A stretch of 64,000 nt of DNA from Corynebacterium sp. ACRPH (GTDB taxonomy: Bacteria > Actinomycetota > Actinomycetes > Mycobacteriales > Mycobacteriaceae), in NCBI RefSeq assembly GCF_022347285.1, contig NZ_JAKRND010000007.1, positions 1 to 64,000 on the forward strand. Direction: 5' to 3'. Positions 32,062 through 42,103 of the stretch are shown piece by piece (positions within the stretch are counted from its first letter, which is position 1; the number at the start of each line of letters is the position of its first letter). Below the pieces are notes generated by a model. The model did no database searches. It saw only the letters and a program-made list of their open reading frames with translations, and had not been told where the DNA came from. The position numbers and the translations under genes are program-made.

Positions 32062-34633
32062 CGATTAGGTCTTGTAGGTCATTGTTCTGCGGCGGGTTGC
32101 CACCACCCGGAGCCGGTCGCTGCGGCTCGGGCTGCGGCGCGGGCGCCGGCGGGGAGGCCGGTTCCGGAGCTTCCGGCTCTGCCTGCTCCTGCTCCTGGGC
32201 ACCGCTGTCGCCACCCTGGGAGGCTCCTCCGCCGACGTAACCACCGCCGCCGGAAACCGCTGCACCGGTGCTGAACTGCTCGACCTCCTTGCCTTCCAGC
32301 GAGCGATCCATCACGCCCTTCCAGATCTGAGCGGGCAGGCCGGAGCCGTACATGATGCCGCCGTAGCTGTTGTGAATCGGCTTGCCCTCGGCAGTACCAA
32401 CCCACACTGCGGTGGACAGCTGCGGGGTGGAACCCAGCATCCAGGCGTCCTTATTCTCGCCGGTATCGCCCAGCTGCGCCGTACCGGTCTTTGCAGCCGA
32501 GGGACGGCCACCGGCCAGCGAGTTGCCGTTGGAATACGCCGCAATGGGCTGCATCGCCTGGATCAGGCCCTTGGCGACTTCCTCGGAGACCACGCGGTCG
32601 CCTTCGTCCTTGGTGTTATCCAGCAGCACGTCGCCGTTGGAGTTCTCCACCTTCTGCACGAAGTGTGGGCGGTGGTAGATGCCACCGTTGGTCAGGGTTG
32701 CCAGGGCGGTGGCCATATCCAGCGGGCTGGACTGGTACATGCCCAGCGTGATGCCTTCTTCCGGCTTACCGTTTGCCTCCTGCAGGGTCTTGCCCACACC
32801 CGGCAGCTCCTCGGCCACGCCCAGGCGGTGCGCCATGTCGGCGACGTCCTGCGGGCCGCCCTTTAACGACTGGGTCAGGCGGATGAAGCTGGTGTTCAGC
32901 GACTGCTTCAGCGCTTCGGCGATGCTACATGTGCCACAGCTGGCGCCGCCGACGTTGTTTACCTGCGCGTCACCGGTCATGACGGGGGAGGAGTCGAACT
33001 GGTCGTAGATGCTGCCGCCCTGGTCCAGGTATGCAGCCAGCGCAAAAATCTTGAACGTAGAACCGGTCTGCAGGCCTCCCCCGGCGAAGTCGAAGCCCAC
33101 TGGGTTATCGCCGCCGTACCAGGAGCGCACGCCGCCGGTCTTCGGATCCACCGAGACCACGGCCGTGCGCAGGCCTTCCTGCTGGCCCTCGAGCTTCTTG
33201 TGGATCTCATCCACCGCATCGGCCTGCATCTTCGCGTCGATGGTGGTGGTGATCTTCAGACCACCCGTATTTACCTGTTCCTCAGTGATGCCGGCGCGCT
33301 CCAGCTCTTCGATCACCTTGGTCTTGATCAAACCGTTGGTGCCCACGGCTTGGGTACTTTCCGCGGTTTCCGCCGGGTCCTTCACCTGCGGGTACACGGC
33401 GTTCTTGCGATCGGCTTCCTTCATGGCACCGATCCCAACCATTCCGTCCAGAACGTAATTCCAGCGCGATTCCGCACGCTCGCGGTTGGTCCACGGATCC
33501 AGGCCAGAGGGCGCCTGGATGGTTGCGGCCAGCACTGCGCCTTCCTCCGGGGTGAGGTCCTTGACGTCCTTATCGAAGTAGGCATGGGAAGCCGCGCTGA
33601 TGCCGTAGGCGTTGCGGCCGAAGTAAATGGTGTTCAGGTAGGCCTCGAGGATCTCGTCTTTCGACCATTCGCGGGCCATCTTCGCGGAGATAACCAGCTC
33701 CTTGGCCTTACGGCTCAAACTGAACTCGTCGCCGACCAGCGCGTTCTTCACGTACTGCTGGGTAATGGTCGAGCCACCGCCGGCGCCTTCGCGGCCCAGC
33801 ACCTGGCCGATCGCCGCGCGGGCGAAGCCGGAGACAGAGAAGCCGGGGTTACTGTAGAACTCGCGGTCCTCCGCAGCCAGCACGGCCTGCCGAACTGCCA
33901 CCGGGACTTCGTCGATCTTGACGTTCTGACGGTTACCCTCCGGCGGCACGATGCGCGCCAGCTCGGTGTTGTTATCGCTGGCCATGATGTAGGAGATCTG
34001 GTTGTTAACTAACTCTTCCGGCTCCGGCACCTTCGTCACCGAGTATGCGGTGAAGAATGCCACCAGCGGCACAATAATCATCACTGCCATGACGGCCGCC
34101 AGACCCGCGAAGAAGTTTCGCAGGGTGCGCTTATCGCGCCAGCTGCGCTTCTTGCGCGTCCTTGCCTTCAGCTTTCCATCGCCCACGGAGCGGGATCCAT
34201 TCTTCTTCACGCGAGTCTGTGGTCCATTCTTGTTAGGCTCATTCTTGTTGGGCCTGTTTTGGCCGTTGTTCTGCGGCCTCTTTCTTTGTGACGCCGCCGC
34301 CCCCGCAGCACCAGCCCCAGCGCCCGCTGCGGCTGCAGTTCGGCGGGGACCACCAGACTTCACCGGCTTGGTACCACGACCCTGCACAGGCTTGCCCTGC
34401 ACTGGACGGCCCTGTGCTGACCTGCCCCGTGTTGGGCGGCCTTGTGCTGGCTTGCCATTCGCAGCCCTGCGCTTGCCGGGCTGGCCTGGCTGGCCTGGCT
34501 TGCCGGGCTTACCCGACTGGCCCTGGCGAGGCCTACCCGGTTGGCCCGGCTTCCGCTGTCCGCCGCGGCCAGCTCCGGAATTTCCGGCACCACCGCGGGA
34601 GAACGGGTTCTTGGACGGCTTGTCGCTACTCAA
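32042..34633 (-). CDS. ponA: Bifunctional class A penicillin-binding protein (PonA/PBP1-type)
   Basis: 863 residues. A long basic Gly/Pro/Lys-rich cytoplasmic tail (about 1-165) precedes a membrane segment (FAGLAAVMAVMIIVPLVAFF). The glycosyltransferase domain has EDREFYSNPGFSVSGFARAA, GGSTITQQYVKN and KDEILEAYLNTIYFGRNAYG. The transpeptidase domain has STFK (TGSTFKIF), SLN (KQSLNTSF) and KTGT (AAKTGTAQLG). The C-terminal about 60 residues are Pro/Gln-rich. It polymerises and cross-links peptidoglycan. The TTG start overlaps the DUF5318 stop in TTGAGTAG. Confidence 0.96.
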   Translation of the reverse strand: MSSDKPSKNPFSRGGAGNSGAGRGGQRKPGQPGRPRQGQSGKPGKPGQPGQPGKRRAANGKPAQGRPTRGRSAQGRPVQGKPVQGRGTKPVKSGGPRRTAAAAGAGAGAAGAAASQRKRPQNNGQNRPNKNEPNKNGPQTRVKKNGSRSVGDGKLKARTRKKRSWRDKRTLRNFFAGLAAVMAVMIIVPLVAFFTAYSVTKVPEPEELVNNQISYIMASDNNTELARIVPPEGNRQNVKIDEVPVAVRQAVLAAEDREFYSNPGFSVSGFARAAIGQVLGREGAGGGSTITQQYVKNALVGDEFSLSRKAKELVISAKMAREWSKDEILEAYLNTIYFGRNAYGISAASHAYFDKDVKDLTPEEGAVLAATIQAPSGLDPWTNRERAESRWNYVLDGMVGIGAMKEADRKNAVYPQVKDPAETAESTQAVGTNGLIKTKVIEELERAGITEEQVNTGGLKITTTIDAKMQADAVDEIHKKLEGQQEGLRTAVVSVDPKTGGVRSWYGGDNPVGFDFAGGGLQTGSTFKIFALAAYLDQGGSIYDQFDSSPVMTGDAQVNNVGGASCGTCSIAEALKQSLNTSFIRLTQSLKGGPQDVADMAHRLGVAEELPGVGKTLQEANGKPEEGITLGMYQSSPLDMATALATLTNGGIYHRPHFVQKVENSNGDVLLDNTKDEGDRVVSEEVAKGLIQAMQPIAAYSNGNSLAGGRPSAAKTGTAQLGDTGENKDAWMLGSTPQLSTAVWVGTAEGKPIHNSYGGIMYGSGLPAQIWKGVMDRSLEGKEVEQFSTGAAVSGGGGYVGGGASQGGDSGAQEQEQAEPEAPEPASPPAPAPQPEPQRPAPGGGNPPQNNDLQDLIDGILNP

Positions 34634-35033
34634 CTAGACGAGTCTCCTGATTGTCGATCGTGATTCCGATCAGCTCTTCTCGGATCAAGTGATTCCATCT
34701 ACACTTCATGCACACTTCAACGGTGTGTATCGAGAACTCAGCATCCTGTTGCACATTCACTAGCGCATCAATAACACCATTGATCTCTCTTACACTACGC
34801 GCTGTACCCGACTTTTCACCTAATACGTCGCCGTGAATCCACTGCGTTTCCCTTAAATCAGGTCTTCCGCACACCGGACACGGGCGGTCGACTGCCTGAC
34901 CTAGAACCTCCGCGGACGAAAGGAGCCGCGGGGTGGCGTCACCAACAAAGCGCTCGACGCCGCGCACCCGAGAAAGAGTGCGACGGCGATCGAGTGACCT
35001 ATCAATAACCTTTCGCGAAATCGACACACCCAC
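34626..35033 (-). CDS. DUF5318-family protein (Rv0049-like), putative zinc-binding
   Basis: 135 residues. Two Cys pairs, CPVCGRP and CMKCRWNH, suggest a zinc-ribbon-like fold. The N-terminus is basic (SRKVIDRSLDRRRTLSRV). It precedes ponA with an 8-bp overlap, as in mycobacteria (Rv0049-ponA1), so a role tied to cell-wall synthesis is possible but unproven. It shares a 123-bp divergent region with ino1. Confidence 0.85.
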   Translation of the reverse strand: MGVSISRKVIDRSLDRRRTLSRVRGVERFVGDATPRLLSSAEVLGQAVDRPCPVCGRPDLRETQWIHGDVLGEKSGTARSVREINGVIDALVNVQQDAEFSIHTVEVCMKCRWNHLIREELIGITIDNQETRLVE

Positions 35034-35156
35034 ATTCTAAACACGGCCCGGACAACCCCACCGCGCGCGAGCTTGATCGATAAACCAACCCGGCTTGATC
35101 GGTAAACCTGCCGACGAAGAGCGGTTTTCACCAGGCCAAGCCCTAGCGTTGACCGC

Positions 35157-36248
35157 ATGACATCTAAGACTTGCAACATCGCAATCGTGGGTCTCGGCAA
35201 CTGCGCGACCTCACTGATCCAGGGAATTCACCTTTATTCTGACGCCGCCGCGACCGAGAACGTCCCCGGCCTCATGCACACCCAGTTCGGCCCCTACTCG
35301 GTCGGCGACGTGCACGTGACCGCCGCCTTCGACGTGGACGCCGACAAGGTAGGCAAGGACGTCTCCGAGGCCATCGACGCGGGCATGAACTGCACCATCA
35401 AGATCGCCGACGTCCCCCACACCGGAGTGACCGTGCAGCGCGGCCACACCTTCGACGGCCTGGGCCGTCACTACCAGGAGAGCATCACAGAATCCGACGC
35501 AGAGCCCGTCGACGTGCCACAGGCCCTACGCGACGCAAACGTAGACGTGCTGGTCAGCTACCTGCCCGTCGGCTCTGAGGAAGCCGACCGCTTCTACGCA
35601 CAGTGCGCCATCGACGCAGGCTGCGCCTTCGTCAACGCCCTGCCGGTATTCATCGCCTCCGACCCAGAGTGGGCCGAAAAGTTCCGTGCAGCTGGCCTGC
35701 CGATCGTCGGCGATGACATTAAGTCCCAGGTCGGCGCTACGATCACCCACCGTGTGCTGGCCCGCCTCTTCGAGGAGCGCGGCGTGCGCCTGGAGCGCAC
35801 CATGCAGCTGAACGTCGGCGGCAACATGGACTTCAAGAACATGCTGGACCGCGACCGCCTGGAATCCAAGAAGATCTCCAAGACCCAGGCCGTGACCTCC
35901 AACCTGCAGGAAAGCCCGCTGGCCGGCAAGGTGCACGACCGCAACGTCCACATCGGCCCGTCCGACTACGTGGAGTGGCTGGACGACCGCAAGTGGGCCT
36001 ACGTCCGCCTGGAGGGCTCCGCCTTCGGCGAAGTGCCTCTGAGCCTGGAGTACAAGCTGGAAGTCTGGGACTCCCCGAACTCCGCGGGCATCATCATCGA
36101 CGCAGTGCGCGCCGCGAAGATCGCGCTGGACAGGGGAGTGGCCGGCCCGGTTGAGGCGGCCTCCAGCTACCTGATGAAGTCCCCGCCGACGCAGCTACCG
36201 GACGACGTCGCCCGCGCGCAGCTGGAAGAGTTCATCAACGGCGCATAA
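35157..36248 (+). CDS. ino1: Inositol-3-phosphate synthase
   Basis: 363 residues. It converts glucose 6-phosphate to myo-inositol 3-phosphate with NAD, feeding phosphatidylinositol, PIMs/lipoarabinomannan and mycothiol. NAD-binding [17 protein letters not shown] at the N-terminus; conserved [66 protein letters not shown] and [18 protein letters not shown] 35157 follows TAGCGT by 7 nt (leaderless). Confidence 0.97.
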   Translation: MTSKTCNIAIVGLGNCATSLIQGIHLYSDAAATENVPGLMHTQFGPYSVGDVHVTAAFDVDADKVGKDVSEAIDAGMNCTIKIADVPHTGVTVQRGHTFDGLGRHYQESITESDAEPVDVPQALRDANVDVLVSYLPVGSEEADRFYAQCAIDAGCAFVNALPVFIASDPEWAEKFRAAGLPIVGDDIKSQVGATITHRVLARLFEERGVRLERTMQLNVGGNMDFKNMLDRDRLESKKISKTQAVTSNLQESPLAGKVHDRNVHIGPSDYVEWLDDRKWAYVRLEGSAFGEVPLSLEYKLEVWDSPNSAGIIIDAVRAAKIALDRGVAGPVEAASSYLMKSPPTQLPDDVARAQLEEFINGA

Positions 36249-36422
36249 GCGCTGGGCCCGAGGCGCCAGGAGTTCAGGGGGGAGTTTCCGGCTGGAGTGT
36301 CGGTGCACGCCTTTGCAACAGTGGGCGTCACCGGCACGTGTTTTCCAACTATGGGGGCAAAACTGCCGTACTAGGCGACCCTCATGAGCATTTACTTGCA
36401 AAACTGTTGTATTTTAGTACCT

Positions 36423-36890
36423 ATGGCTTCCACATCTCTTGAAATTGCCAAGAAACTGCGCCTCCCGTTGACGCGCCTGTACCTGCTGTACTTCCGCCAA
36501 ACGGAGAGCTCGCACATCAGCATGGCGCAACTGTCGATCCTCATGATTCTCGAGGAAAACGGCCCAATGCGCATCAGCCAGATCGCGGCGACCGAAACGA
36601 TCCGCATGCCCACCGCCTCCAACGCGGTCAACCAGCTGGAGACGATGGAACTGGTCACCCGCGTGCGCGACACCTCCGACCGCCGCGGCGTGAGCGTCGC
36701 CCTCACCGACAGGGGCCGCGAGGAGCTCGAGCGCCTGGGCGAGGAGCGCGCCGAGCAGCTGGCCAGCATGCTGGACAGCCTCAGCGAGGAAGAACTCAAG
36801 GAAGTTGCAGACGCCACCTCTGTCATCGAGCTGGTCCTGCGCCGCTACACTGAGTCCATAGAGGCAAAGCTGAACAACGACCAGCACTAA
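36423..36890 (+). CDS. MarR-family transcriptional regulator
   Basis: 155 residues from ATG 36423, 7 nt after TATTTT (36410-36415); the frame is open to 36384. Winged-helix motif MAQLSILMILEENGPMRISQIAATETIRMPTASNAVNQLETMELVTRV in order, and wing DTSDRRGVSVALTDRG. It is followed 25 bp later by a universal stress protein gene on the same strand, a natural target. Confidence 0.92.
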   Translation: MASTSLEIAKKLRLPLTRLYLLYFRQTESSHISMAQLSILMILEENGPMRISQIAATETIRMPTASNAVNQLETMELVTRVRDTSDRRGVSVALTDRGREELERLGEERAEQLASMLDSLSEEELKEVADATSVIELVLRRYTESIEAKLNNDQH

Positions 36891-36915
36891 AGCTGGAGCT
36901 AGCGAGCAATTTTCC

Positions 36916-37845
36916 TTGAGCAACACCCCTAAGCCCGCCGACCCCCTCCGTCTACTCCTCACATGGCGCCCCGAATCCGCAGGCGACGAGGCTGCGCAGG
37001 TCGCCGCGTGGATCGCCCGCACGGAAACCATCGCCCTGCGCACCGCCACGGTCATCTCGCGGTCTTGGACGGCGCAGCCAGAGCTGGAGTTCGATAGCTA
37101 CTCGGAGTGGATCGAAAAGGAATCCGAGGCCGTCACCTCCGCCGCGCAGAAGGCCCTCGCTCTGGCCAAGCTGCCGGAGCAGATGCTGGACGCCGACGAA
37201 CCCTCCACCGTCACTGTTGATCACTCGGAAACGAAGGCTCTTATTGACGCCGCCACCGAATTCAACGCCGACATGATGGTCTTGGGCTCCCACCCCGCCG
37301 CGCCGCATTCTCGCTTCCGAATCGGCTCGACGGCTGATGCACTGCTGCACTACGCCCCGCTGCCACTACTGCTGGCTCCGCGGACGCCGAAGCTGTCGAA
37401 ACGTGGCGTCACCAGGGTCAATTGCAGTTACATCGACACCGACCAGTCACACGAGGCCCTGCGCCGCGCCGCCGACCTGGCGCACCGTTGGAATGTTCCG
37501 CTGCGGCTGGTGGCGTTTAGCCCGCGCGGGGCGACGATGTACCCGACGGAGACGGAATTCATTGACAACTCGGACATGATGGTCGAGTGGCGTGAGCAGG
37601 CGCTGGCGCTGCTGGACCGTGGCCGGGACCGTGCGCTGAACAGGCACAGCGACCTGACCGTGCAGATGGAGGTCGGCAGCGGCTACGGCTGGTCCGGCGC
37701 GATTAACGCCCTGAAGTGGAAGAAGGGCGATCTGCTGGTGATGGGATCCAGCACGCTGGGTGGTTTCCACCGCGTGTTCATTGGGCCGTCGACGAACCAG
37801 ATTCTGCGGCACAGTCCGGTGCCGGTGCTGCTGAGCACCGTCTAG
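36916..37845 (+). CDS. Universal stress protein with two Usp domains
   Basis: 309 residues, tandem UspA domains. The second keeps the ATP-binding pattern VMGSSTLGGFHRVFIGPST followed by NQILRHSPVPVLL; the first has VLGSHPAAPHSRFRIGSTADALLHYAPLPLLL. TTG 36916 is the only start compatible with a full first domain, and its ribosome site is weak. Located after a MarR gene, suggesting stress or ligand control. LIDA at about 110 comes from a dispersed-motif copy (37241). Confidence 0.9.
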   Translation: MSNTPKPADPLRLLLTWRPESAGDEAAQVAAWIARTETIALRTATVISRSWTAQPELEFDSYSEWIEKESEAVTSAAQKALALAKLPEQMLDADEPSTVTVDHSETKALIDAATEFNADMMVLGSHPAAPHSRFRIGSTADALLHYAPLPLLLAPRTPKLSKRGVTRVNCSYIDTDQSHEALRRAADLAHRWNVPLRLVAFSPRGATMYPTETEFIDNSDMMVEWREQALALLDRGRDRALNRHSDLTVQMEVGSGYGWSGAINALKWKKGDLLVMGSSTLGGFHRVFIGPSTNQILRHSPVPVLLSTV

Positions 37846-38008
37846 CGCTCCTTAGCGTGCCGCCCGGGGGCGGTGCGCCCGCCGCCCGTGTCACGCGGTT
37901 GGCGCCTGGCCGTCCGGCCCTCCACGCGCCGCCTGGCGCCCGGCCGCGCGGTGCGCGAGTCCGTGCGGGTACTGATTAATCACCGAGGGGTGTAGATTTG
38001 AGGTCATT

Positions 38009-38560
38009 ATGAGCAATGATGGTTTGAACAACGGCCCCTCACCTGCTGATAACCCGGACCCTTCCTCCCAGCCCGAGGGGTCCTCGCCCGCAAGCTCCCA
38101 GCCAGGCGCCTCCTCGCCCGACGGGTCCCATCTCGAAATGTCCGAGCTGGATCGCCCCAGCGCCCCCACCGAACTGGACTACGAGGCCGACCCATTACTC
38201 CGCCTCGAGCGCAACAATAGGTCCACCCGTCAGGCGATTTGGTTCTTCGTTGGCGTGATCGTGGCCACCACTCTGTCTGCGATCCTGATTTGGATTTCCT
38301 CCAAGGTCATCGGTGGCTCCTACTGCGATGCAGACTCCTCCGCACAGCTGTGCAGCCGGGTCTTCCAGCTGCTGTTTGCCATAGTTCCCACTTCCGTGGC
38401 TTTCATTGGTCTGTTCGGCTCGGCTTTTATCACCTACTACAAGTGGAAGAACCACCAGCGCTGGCGTCCATGGGTGGCGGTTATCTGGTTCATCATGCCG
38501 TTCTGCATGGCTTGGATCACGTCGGTCGGCGCGTACCTGCTCCTCGACCACAACCTCTAG
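38009..38560 (+). CDS. Hypothetical membrane protein with disordered N-terminus
   Basis: 183 residues. About 65 residues rich in Ser/Pro/Gly/Asn, then three or four hydrophobic segments (WFFVGVIVATTLSAILIWI, LLFAIVPTSVAFIGLFGSAFITYY, WVAVIWFIMPFCMAWITSVGAYLLL). The conserved-looking pair YCDADSSAQLCS lies in an outer loop and could form a disulfide. No family recognised. Confidence 0.75.
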   Translation: MSNDGLNNGPSPADNPDPSSQPEGSSPASSQPGASSPDGSHLEMSELDRPSAPTELDYEADPLLRLERNNRSTRQAIWFFVGVIVATTLSAILIWISSKVIGGSYCDADSSAQLCSRVFQLLFAIVPTSVAFIGLFGSAFITYYKWKNHQRWRPWVAVIWFIMPFCMAWITSVGAYLLLDHNL

Positions 38561-39052
38561 TTCTTCTAGTTCTCCAAACCCCGGGCCACTTCCACGAGCC
38601 CCGCGCCTCACTTCCGCCAACACCGCACCTCACTTCCGCCAGCCCGCCTGCTAGATCCACTGGCACCGCACCTCACTTCCCCCAGCCCCACCTGGTCTCG
38701 CGGGTAATGTCCCAAATCGTCGAGTTATTGAAAGTAGAGCGTTTGAAGCCCAATATAGCAACGCTCTGACCTGCAAAAACAGAATAGTTATACTTTAAGA
38801 GCTGGAATTTGGGACATTCGCCCCTCGAGCGGGCCGCCCAACCCGTCATCGACGCCTCGAAAAAGCCCAATCTGCGCCTTTCGGAAGCGTCACTGTGACG
38901 TTTCGGATGCATGATTCGCACTTTAGTTCGATTCAGCGCCTTAGAATCCGCAGCTTCCCTCCGTGACTGTAATGAAGGCGCACGCACCCCCAGCGCGGTC
39001 ACGCACCCAGAACCCGCACGCGGGCGCGTCAACACGCACCCCAGCCCGGCCG
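38561..39052. other. Spacer between membrane protein and leuS
   Basis: 492 bases without a gene. It starts with repeated CGCACCTCACTTCC words (38607, 38626, 38669), then palindromic element D (38706-38818); beyond 38819 no clear terminator or gene is seen. The flanking genes are convergent. Confidence 0.5.
38706..38818 (-). repeat. Fixed-geometry palindromic element, copy D (different arms)
   Basis: Arms AATGTCCCAAAT (38706-38717) and ATTTGGGACATT (38807-38818) are perfect 12-bp inverted repeats unrelated to the A-C arms beyond ATGTC. On the minus strand the core TTTTTGCAGGTCAGAGCGTT has AGGTCAG starting at 38772. That is 66 bp from the far ATGTC (as in A, B, C and E) and 45 bp from the near one, 11 bp shorter than the 56 of the others. 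An internal AGAGCGT/ACGCTCT repeat (38737-38743, 38761-38767) is also present. Confidence 0.8.
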
Positions 39053-42019
39053 CTACTTCGCGACGATATTCACCATCTTGCCCGGCACCACGATGATCTT
39101 CGCCACCGTCTTGCCCTCGATGTGCGCAGCGACGTTCGGCTCCTCCAGCGCGGCAGCCTCAATGTCCTCCCGCGAAGCATCCGCCACCACGTTAATGCGG
39201 CCGCGCAGCTTGCCCATCACCTGCACGGGCAGCTCGATAGTGTCATCTACCAGCCACTTCTCGTCCCACTCGGGGAAAGGCTCATAAGTGATGCCCTCGG
39301 AGTGGCCCAGGATCTCCCATATCTCCTCGGCGATGTGCGGCGCCACCGGCGACAGCATCTGCACCAGCGGTTCCACGGCCGCCCGCGGAGCCGCCCCAGC
39401 GGAGTAGGTCTTCGTCAGGTAGTTCACGTACTCGATCAGCTTCGCCACGGCCGTGTTGTCGCGCAGCTCTGCATAGTTTTCGTGAACCCCCGCGATGGTC
39501 CTGTGCAGGGCCTTTAGGTCTTCATCCGTGAGGGCGTCATCGCTCACAGAACCCTTACCCGTGTTCTCGTCGACGGCGAGGCGCCACGCGCGCTGCAGGA
39601 ATCGCTGCGCGCCAACCACGTCCTTCGTCGCCCACGGCCGCGACGTGTCGAGCGGCCCCATCGCCATCTCGTACACGCGCAGGGTGTCCGCACCGTAGTC
39701 GTCGCAGATCTCGTCGGGCGAGACGGCGTTCTTGAGGGACTTACCCATCTTGCCGTATTCCTGGAATACTTCTTCTTCCTTTGTGACGCCCTCAGCCTCA
39801 TCCGCCTCGCGAACCCAGAAGAACTTACCGTCGCGCTCGGTGACCTCCTCCGCGGGGACGTACACGCCACGGGAGTCCGTGTAGGCGTAGGCCTGGATGT
39901 AGCCCTGGTTGTAGAGGCGGTAGTAGGGCTCGAAGCTGGAGACTACTCCCAGGTCGAAGAGCACCTTGTGCCAGAAGCGGGCGTACAGCAGGTGCAGCAC
40001 GGCGTGCTCCACGCCGCCGACGTACAGGTCCACGCCGCCGGAGGGGCGGCCTTCGCGCGGGCCGACCCAGTAGCGTTCATTTTCGATGTCTACCAGGGCG
40101 TTGTCGTTGTTCGGGTCGATGTAGCGCAGCTGGTACCAGGAGGAACCTGCCCACTGCGGCATGACGTTCGTGTCGCGGTAGTAGGTCTTTTCTCCGTCGC
40201 CGAGGTCCAGGGTGACCTCGACCCACTCCTTGGCCTTGGCCAGCGGGGGCTGGGGGGCGGAATCCTTATCGTCCGGGTCGAAGCTGACGGGCTTGTAGTC
40301 TTCCACTTCGGGCAGCTCGACAGGCAGCATGTCCTCCGGCAGGCCGTGTGCCGTGCCGTTTTCGTCGTAGACGATGGGGAAGGGCTCGCCCCAGTAGCGC
40401 TGGCGGGCAAACAGCCAGTCGCGCAGCTTGTACTGGATCTTGTCGCTGCCGGCGCCCTTGGATTCCAGCCACTCAATGGCCTTGTCGATGGCCTCCGCCT
40501 TGCCCAGGCCGTTGAGCTCTAAGCCGTCGGAATTGTTGGAGTTGATGTGCGGACCGTCCTCGGTGAACGCTTCGGTGAGCTCGGCGCCAGCCTCAGCGCC
40601 GGCGCCGGCCTCGCCAGCCTCAGCACCCGTGCCAGCCTCGCCAGCCTCAGCGCCCTCCGGCGCCAGCACCGGCACGATCGGCAGCCCGAACTCGGTGGCG
40701 AACTCAAAGTCGCGGGTATCGTGCGCCGGCACAGCCATGATCGCGCCGGTGCCGTAGCCCGTCAGCACGTAGTCAGCGATGAAGACCGGCACCTGCGCAC
40801 CGTTCACCGGGTTAGTAGCATAAACGCCCAGGAAAACGCCCGTTTTCTCCTTGTTCTCCTGACGCTCCAGGTCCGACTTAGCGGCAATTGCCGCCCGGTA
40901 AGCCTCCACTGCGGCAGCTGGAGTCGACTGGCCGTAGGTCCACCGTGGGTCGACATCCGTGTAGGCGTCACTACCCGCAGAAGAACCACCGGACTGCGCA
41001 ACGAGCGTATCCACCAGCTCGTGCTCCGGGGCCAGCACCATGTACGTCGCGCCGAACAGCGTGTCCGGGCGCGTGGTGAACACGTCAATGTCGTGGCCCA
41101 GGCAGTCGAACGTGACCTCCGCGCCGCGCGACCGGCCGATCCAGTTGCGCTGCATGGACTTCACCTTCTCCGGCCAGTCCAGGTAATCCAGGTCGTCGAT
41201 CAGGCGGTCGGAGTACGCGGTGATGCGCATCATCCACTGCTGCAGGTTCTTGCGGAAGACGGGGAAGTTGCCGCGCTCGGAGCGACCCTCCGCCGTGACC
41301 TCCTCGTTCGCCAGCACGGTGCCCAGGCCGGGGCACCAGTTCACCGTCGAGTTCGAGCGGTAGACCAGGCGGTAGCTATCCAGGATCTCCTGCTTCTCGG
41401 CAGCACTGAGGTCCGTCCAATCGGAGCGCTCGGCAGCGAGCTTCTCTTCCAACTCCTTAATCGGGCGAGCCTTGCCCAGGGTGCCGTTGGCATTCTTGGC
41501 CTCCGGGTCGAACCAGGAGTTGTAAATCTGCAGGAAGATCCACTGCGTCCAGCGGTAATAATCCGTATCCGTGGTGGCGAAGCTGCGGCGCTTATCGTGG
41601 CCCAGGCCCAGTCGGCCCAGCTGGCGCTCCATGTTGGCAATGTTGGCCATAGTGGTGGTGCGCGGGTGAGTGCCCGTCTGCACGGCGTACTGCTCGGCAG
41701 GCAGGCCGAACGCATCGTAACCCAGCGTATGCAGCACATTCGCGCCCTTCATGCGGTGGAAGCGCGCAAACACGTCCGTGCCGATGTAACCCAGCGGGTG
41801 GCCCACGTGCAGGCCCACACCGGAGGGGTAGGGGAACATGTCCTGGATAAATTTGCGGTCCTCCGGCAGCTCCGCGCCCGGCTCCGCCAGGTCGCCCGTC
41901 GGGTTCGGGGCGTTAAACGTGCCGTTGTCGGCCCAGTGCTTCTGCCACTTGGCCTCGATCTTAGCCGCGAGGCCTGGAGTGTAGCGGTAAGAATTGTCTT
42001 CAGTGCTGCCGTTAGTCAT
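39053..42019 (-). CDS. leuS: Leucyl-tRNA synthetase
   Basis: 988 residues, class Ia synthetase charging tRNA-Leu. HIGH motif as [22 protein letters not shown] motif as [15 protein letters not shown], editing domain with [18 protein letters not shown], and the zinc/anticodon-proximal sequence [13 protein letters not shown]. Longer than usual because of an Ala/Gly/Glu linker of about 30 residues, encoded by repeats near 40585-40655, inserted just after the editing-domain motif. TAGACT (42028-42033, minus strand) ends 8 nt before ATG 42019, so it is probably leaderless. Confidence 0.97.
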   Translation of the reverse strand: MTNGSTEDNSYRYTPGLAAKIEAKWQKHWADNGTFNAPNPTGDLAEPGAELPEDRKFIQDMFPYPSGVGLHVGHPLGYIGTDVFARFHRMKGANVLHTLGYDAFGLPAEQYAVQTGTHPRTTTMANIANMERQLGRLGLGHDKRRSFATTDTDYYRWTQWIFLQIYNSWFDPEAKNANGTLGKARPIKELEEKLAAERSDWTDLSAAEKQEILDSYRLVYRSNSTVNWCPGLGTVLANEEVTAEGRSERGNFPVFRKNLQQWMMRITAYSDRLIDDLDYLDWPEKVKSMQRNWIGRSRGAEVTFDCLGHDIDVFTTRPDTLFGATYMVLAPEHELVDTLVAQSGGSSAGSDAYTDVDPRWTYGQSTPAAAVEAYRAAIAAKSDLERQENKEKTGVFLGVYATNPVNGAQVPVFIADYVLTGYGTGAIMAVPAHDTRDFEFATEFGLPIVPVLAPEGAEAGEAGTGAEAGEAGAGAEAGAELTEAFTEDGPHINSNNSDGLELNGLGKAEAIDKAIEWLESKGAGSDKIQYKLRDWLFARQRYWGEPFPIVYDENGTAHGLPEDMLPVELPEVEDYKPVSFDPDDKDSAPQPPLAKAKEWVEVTLDLGDGEKTYYRDTNVMPQWAGSSWYQLRYIDPNNDNALVDIENERYWVGPREGRPSGGVDLYVGGVEHAVLHLLYARFWHKVLFDLGVVSSFEPYYRLYNQGYIQAYAYTDSRGVYVPAEEVTERDGKFFWVREADEAEGVTKEEEVFQEYGKMGKSLKNAVSPDEICDDYGADTLRVYEMAMGPLDTSRPWATKDVVGAQRFLQRAWRLAVDENTGKGSVSDDALTDEDLKALHRTIAGVHENYAELRDNTAVAKLIEYVNYLTKTYSAGAAPRAAVEPLVQMLSPVAPHIAEEIWEILGHSEGITYEPFPEWDEKWLVDDTIELPVQVMGKLRGRINVVADASREDIEAAALEEPNVAAHIEGKTVAKIIVVPGKMVNIVAK

Positions 42020-42024
42020 GTTTT

Positions 42025-42099
42025 AACAGTCTAGTAGGTCACCTGGACAGGGCAGGTTATTGCGTTTGGCTTGTTGGCCACCTGCGGTAATAGACTGTT
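42025..42099. promoter_or_regulatory. Symmetric divergent promoters of leuS and the SdpI-like gene
   Basis: AACAGTCTA (42025-42033) and TAGACTGTT (42091-42099) are a perfect 9-bp inverted repeat. Each half contains the -10 box TAGACT of a leaderless promoter (leuS ATG 8 nt away, sdpI ATG 7 nt away). The symmetry could be coincidence of two similar -10 regions or could mark a shared regulator. Confidence 0.55.
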
Positions 42100-42103
42100 T
42101 CGC

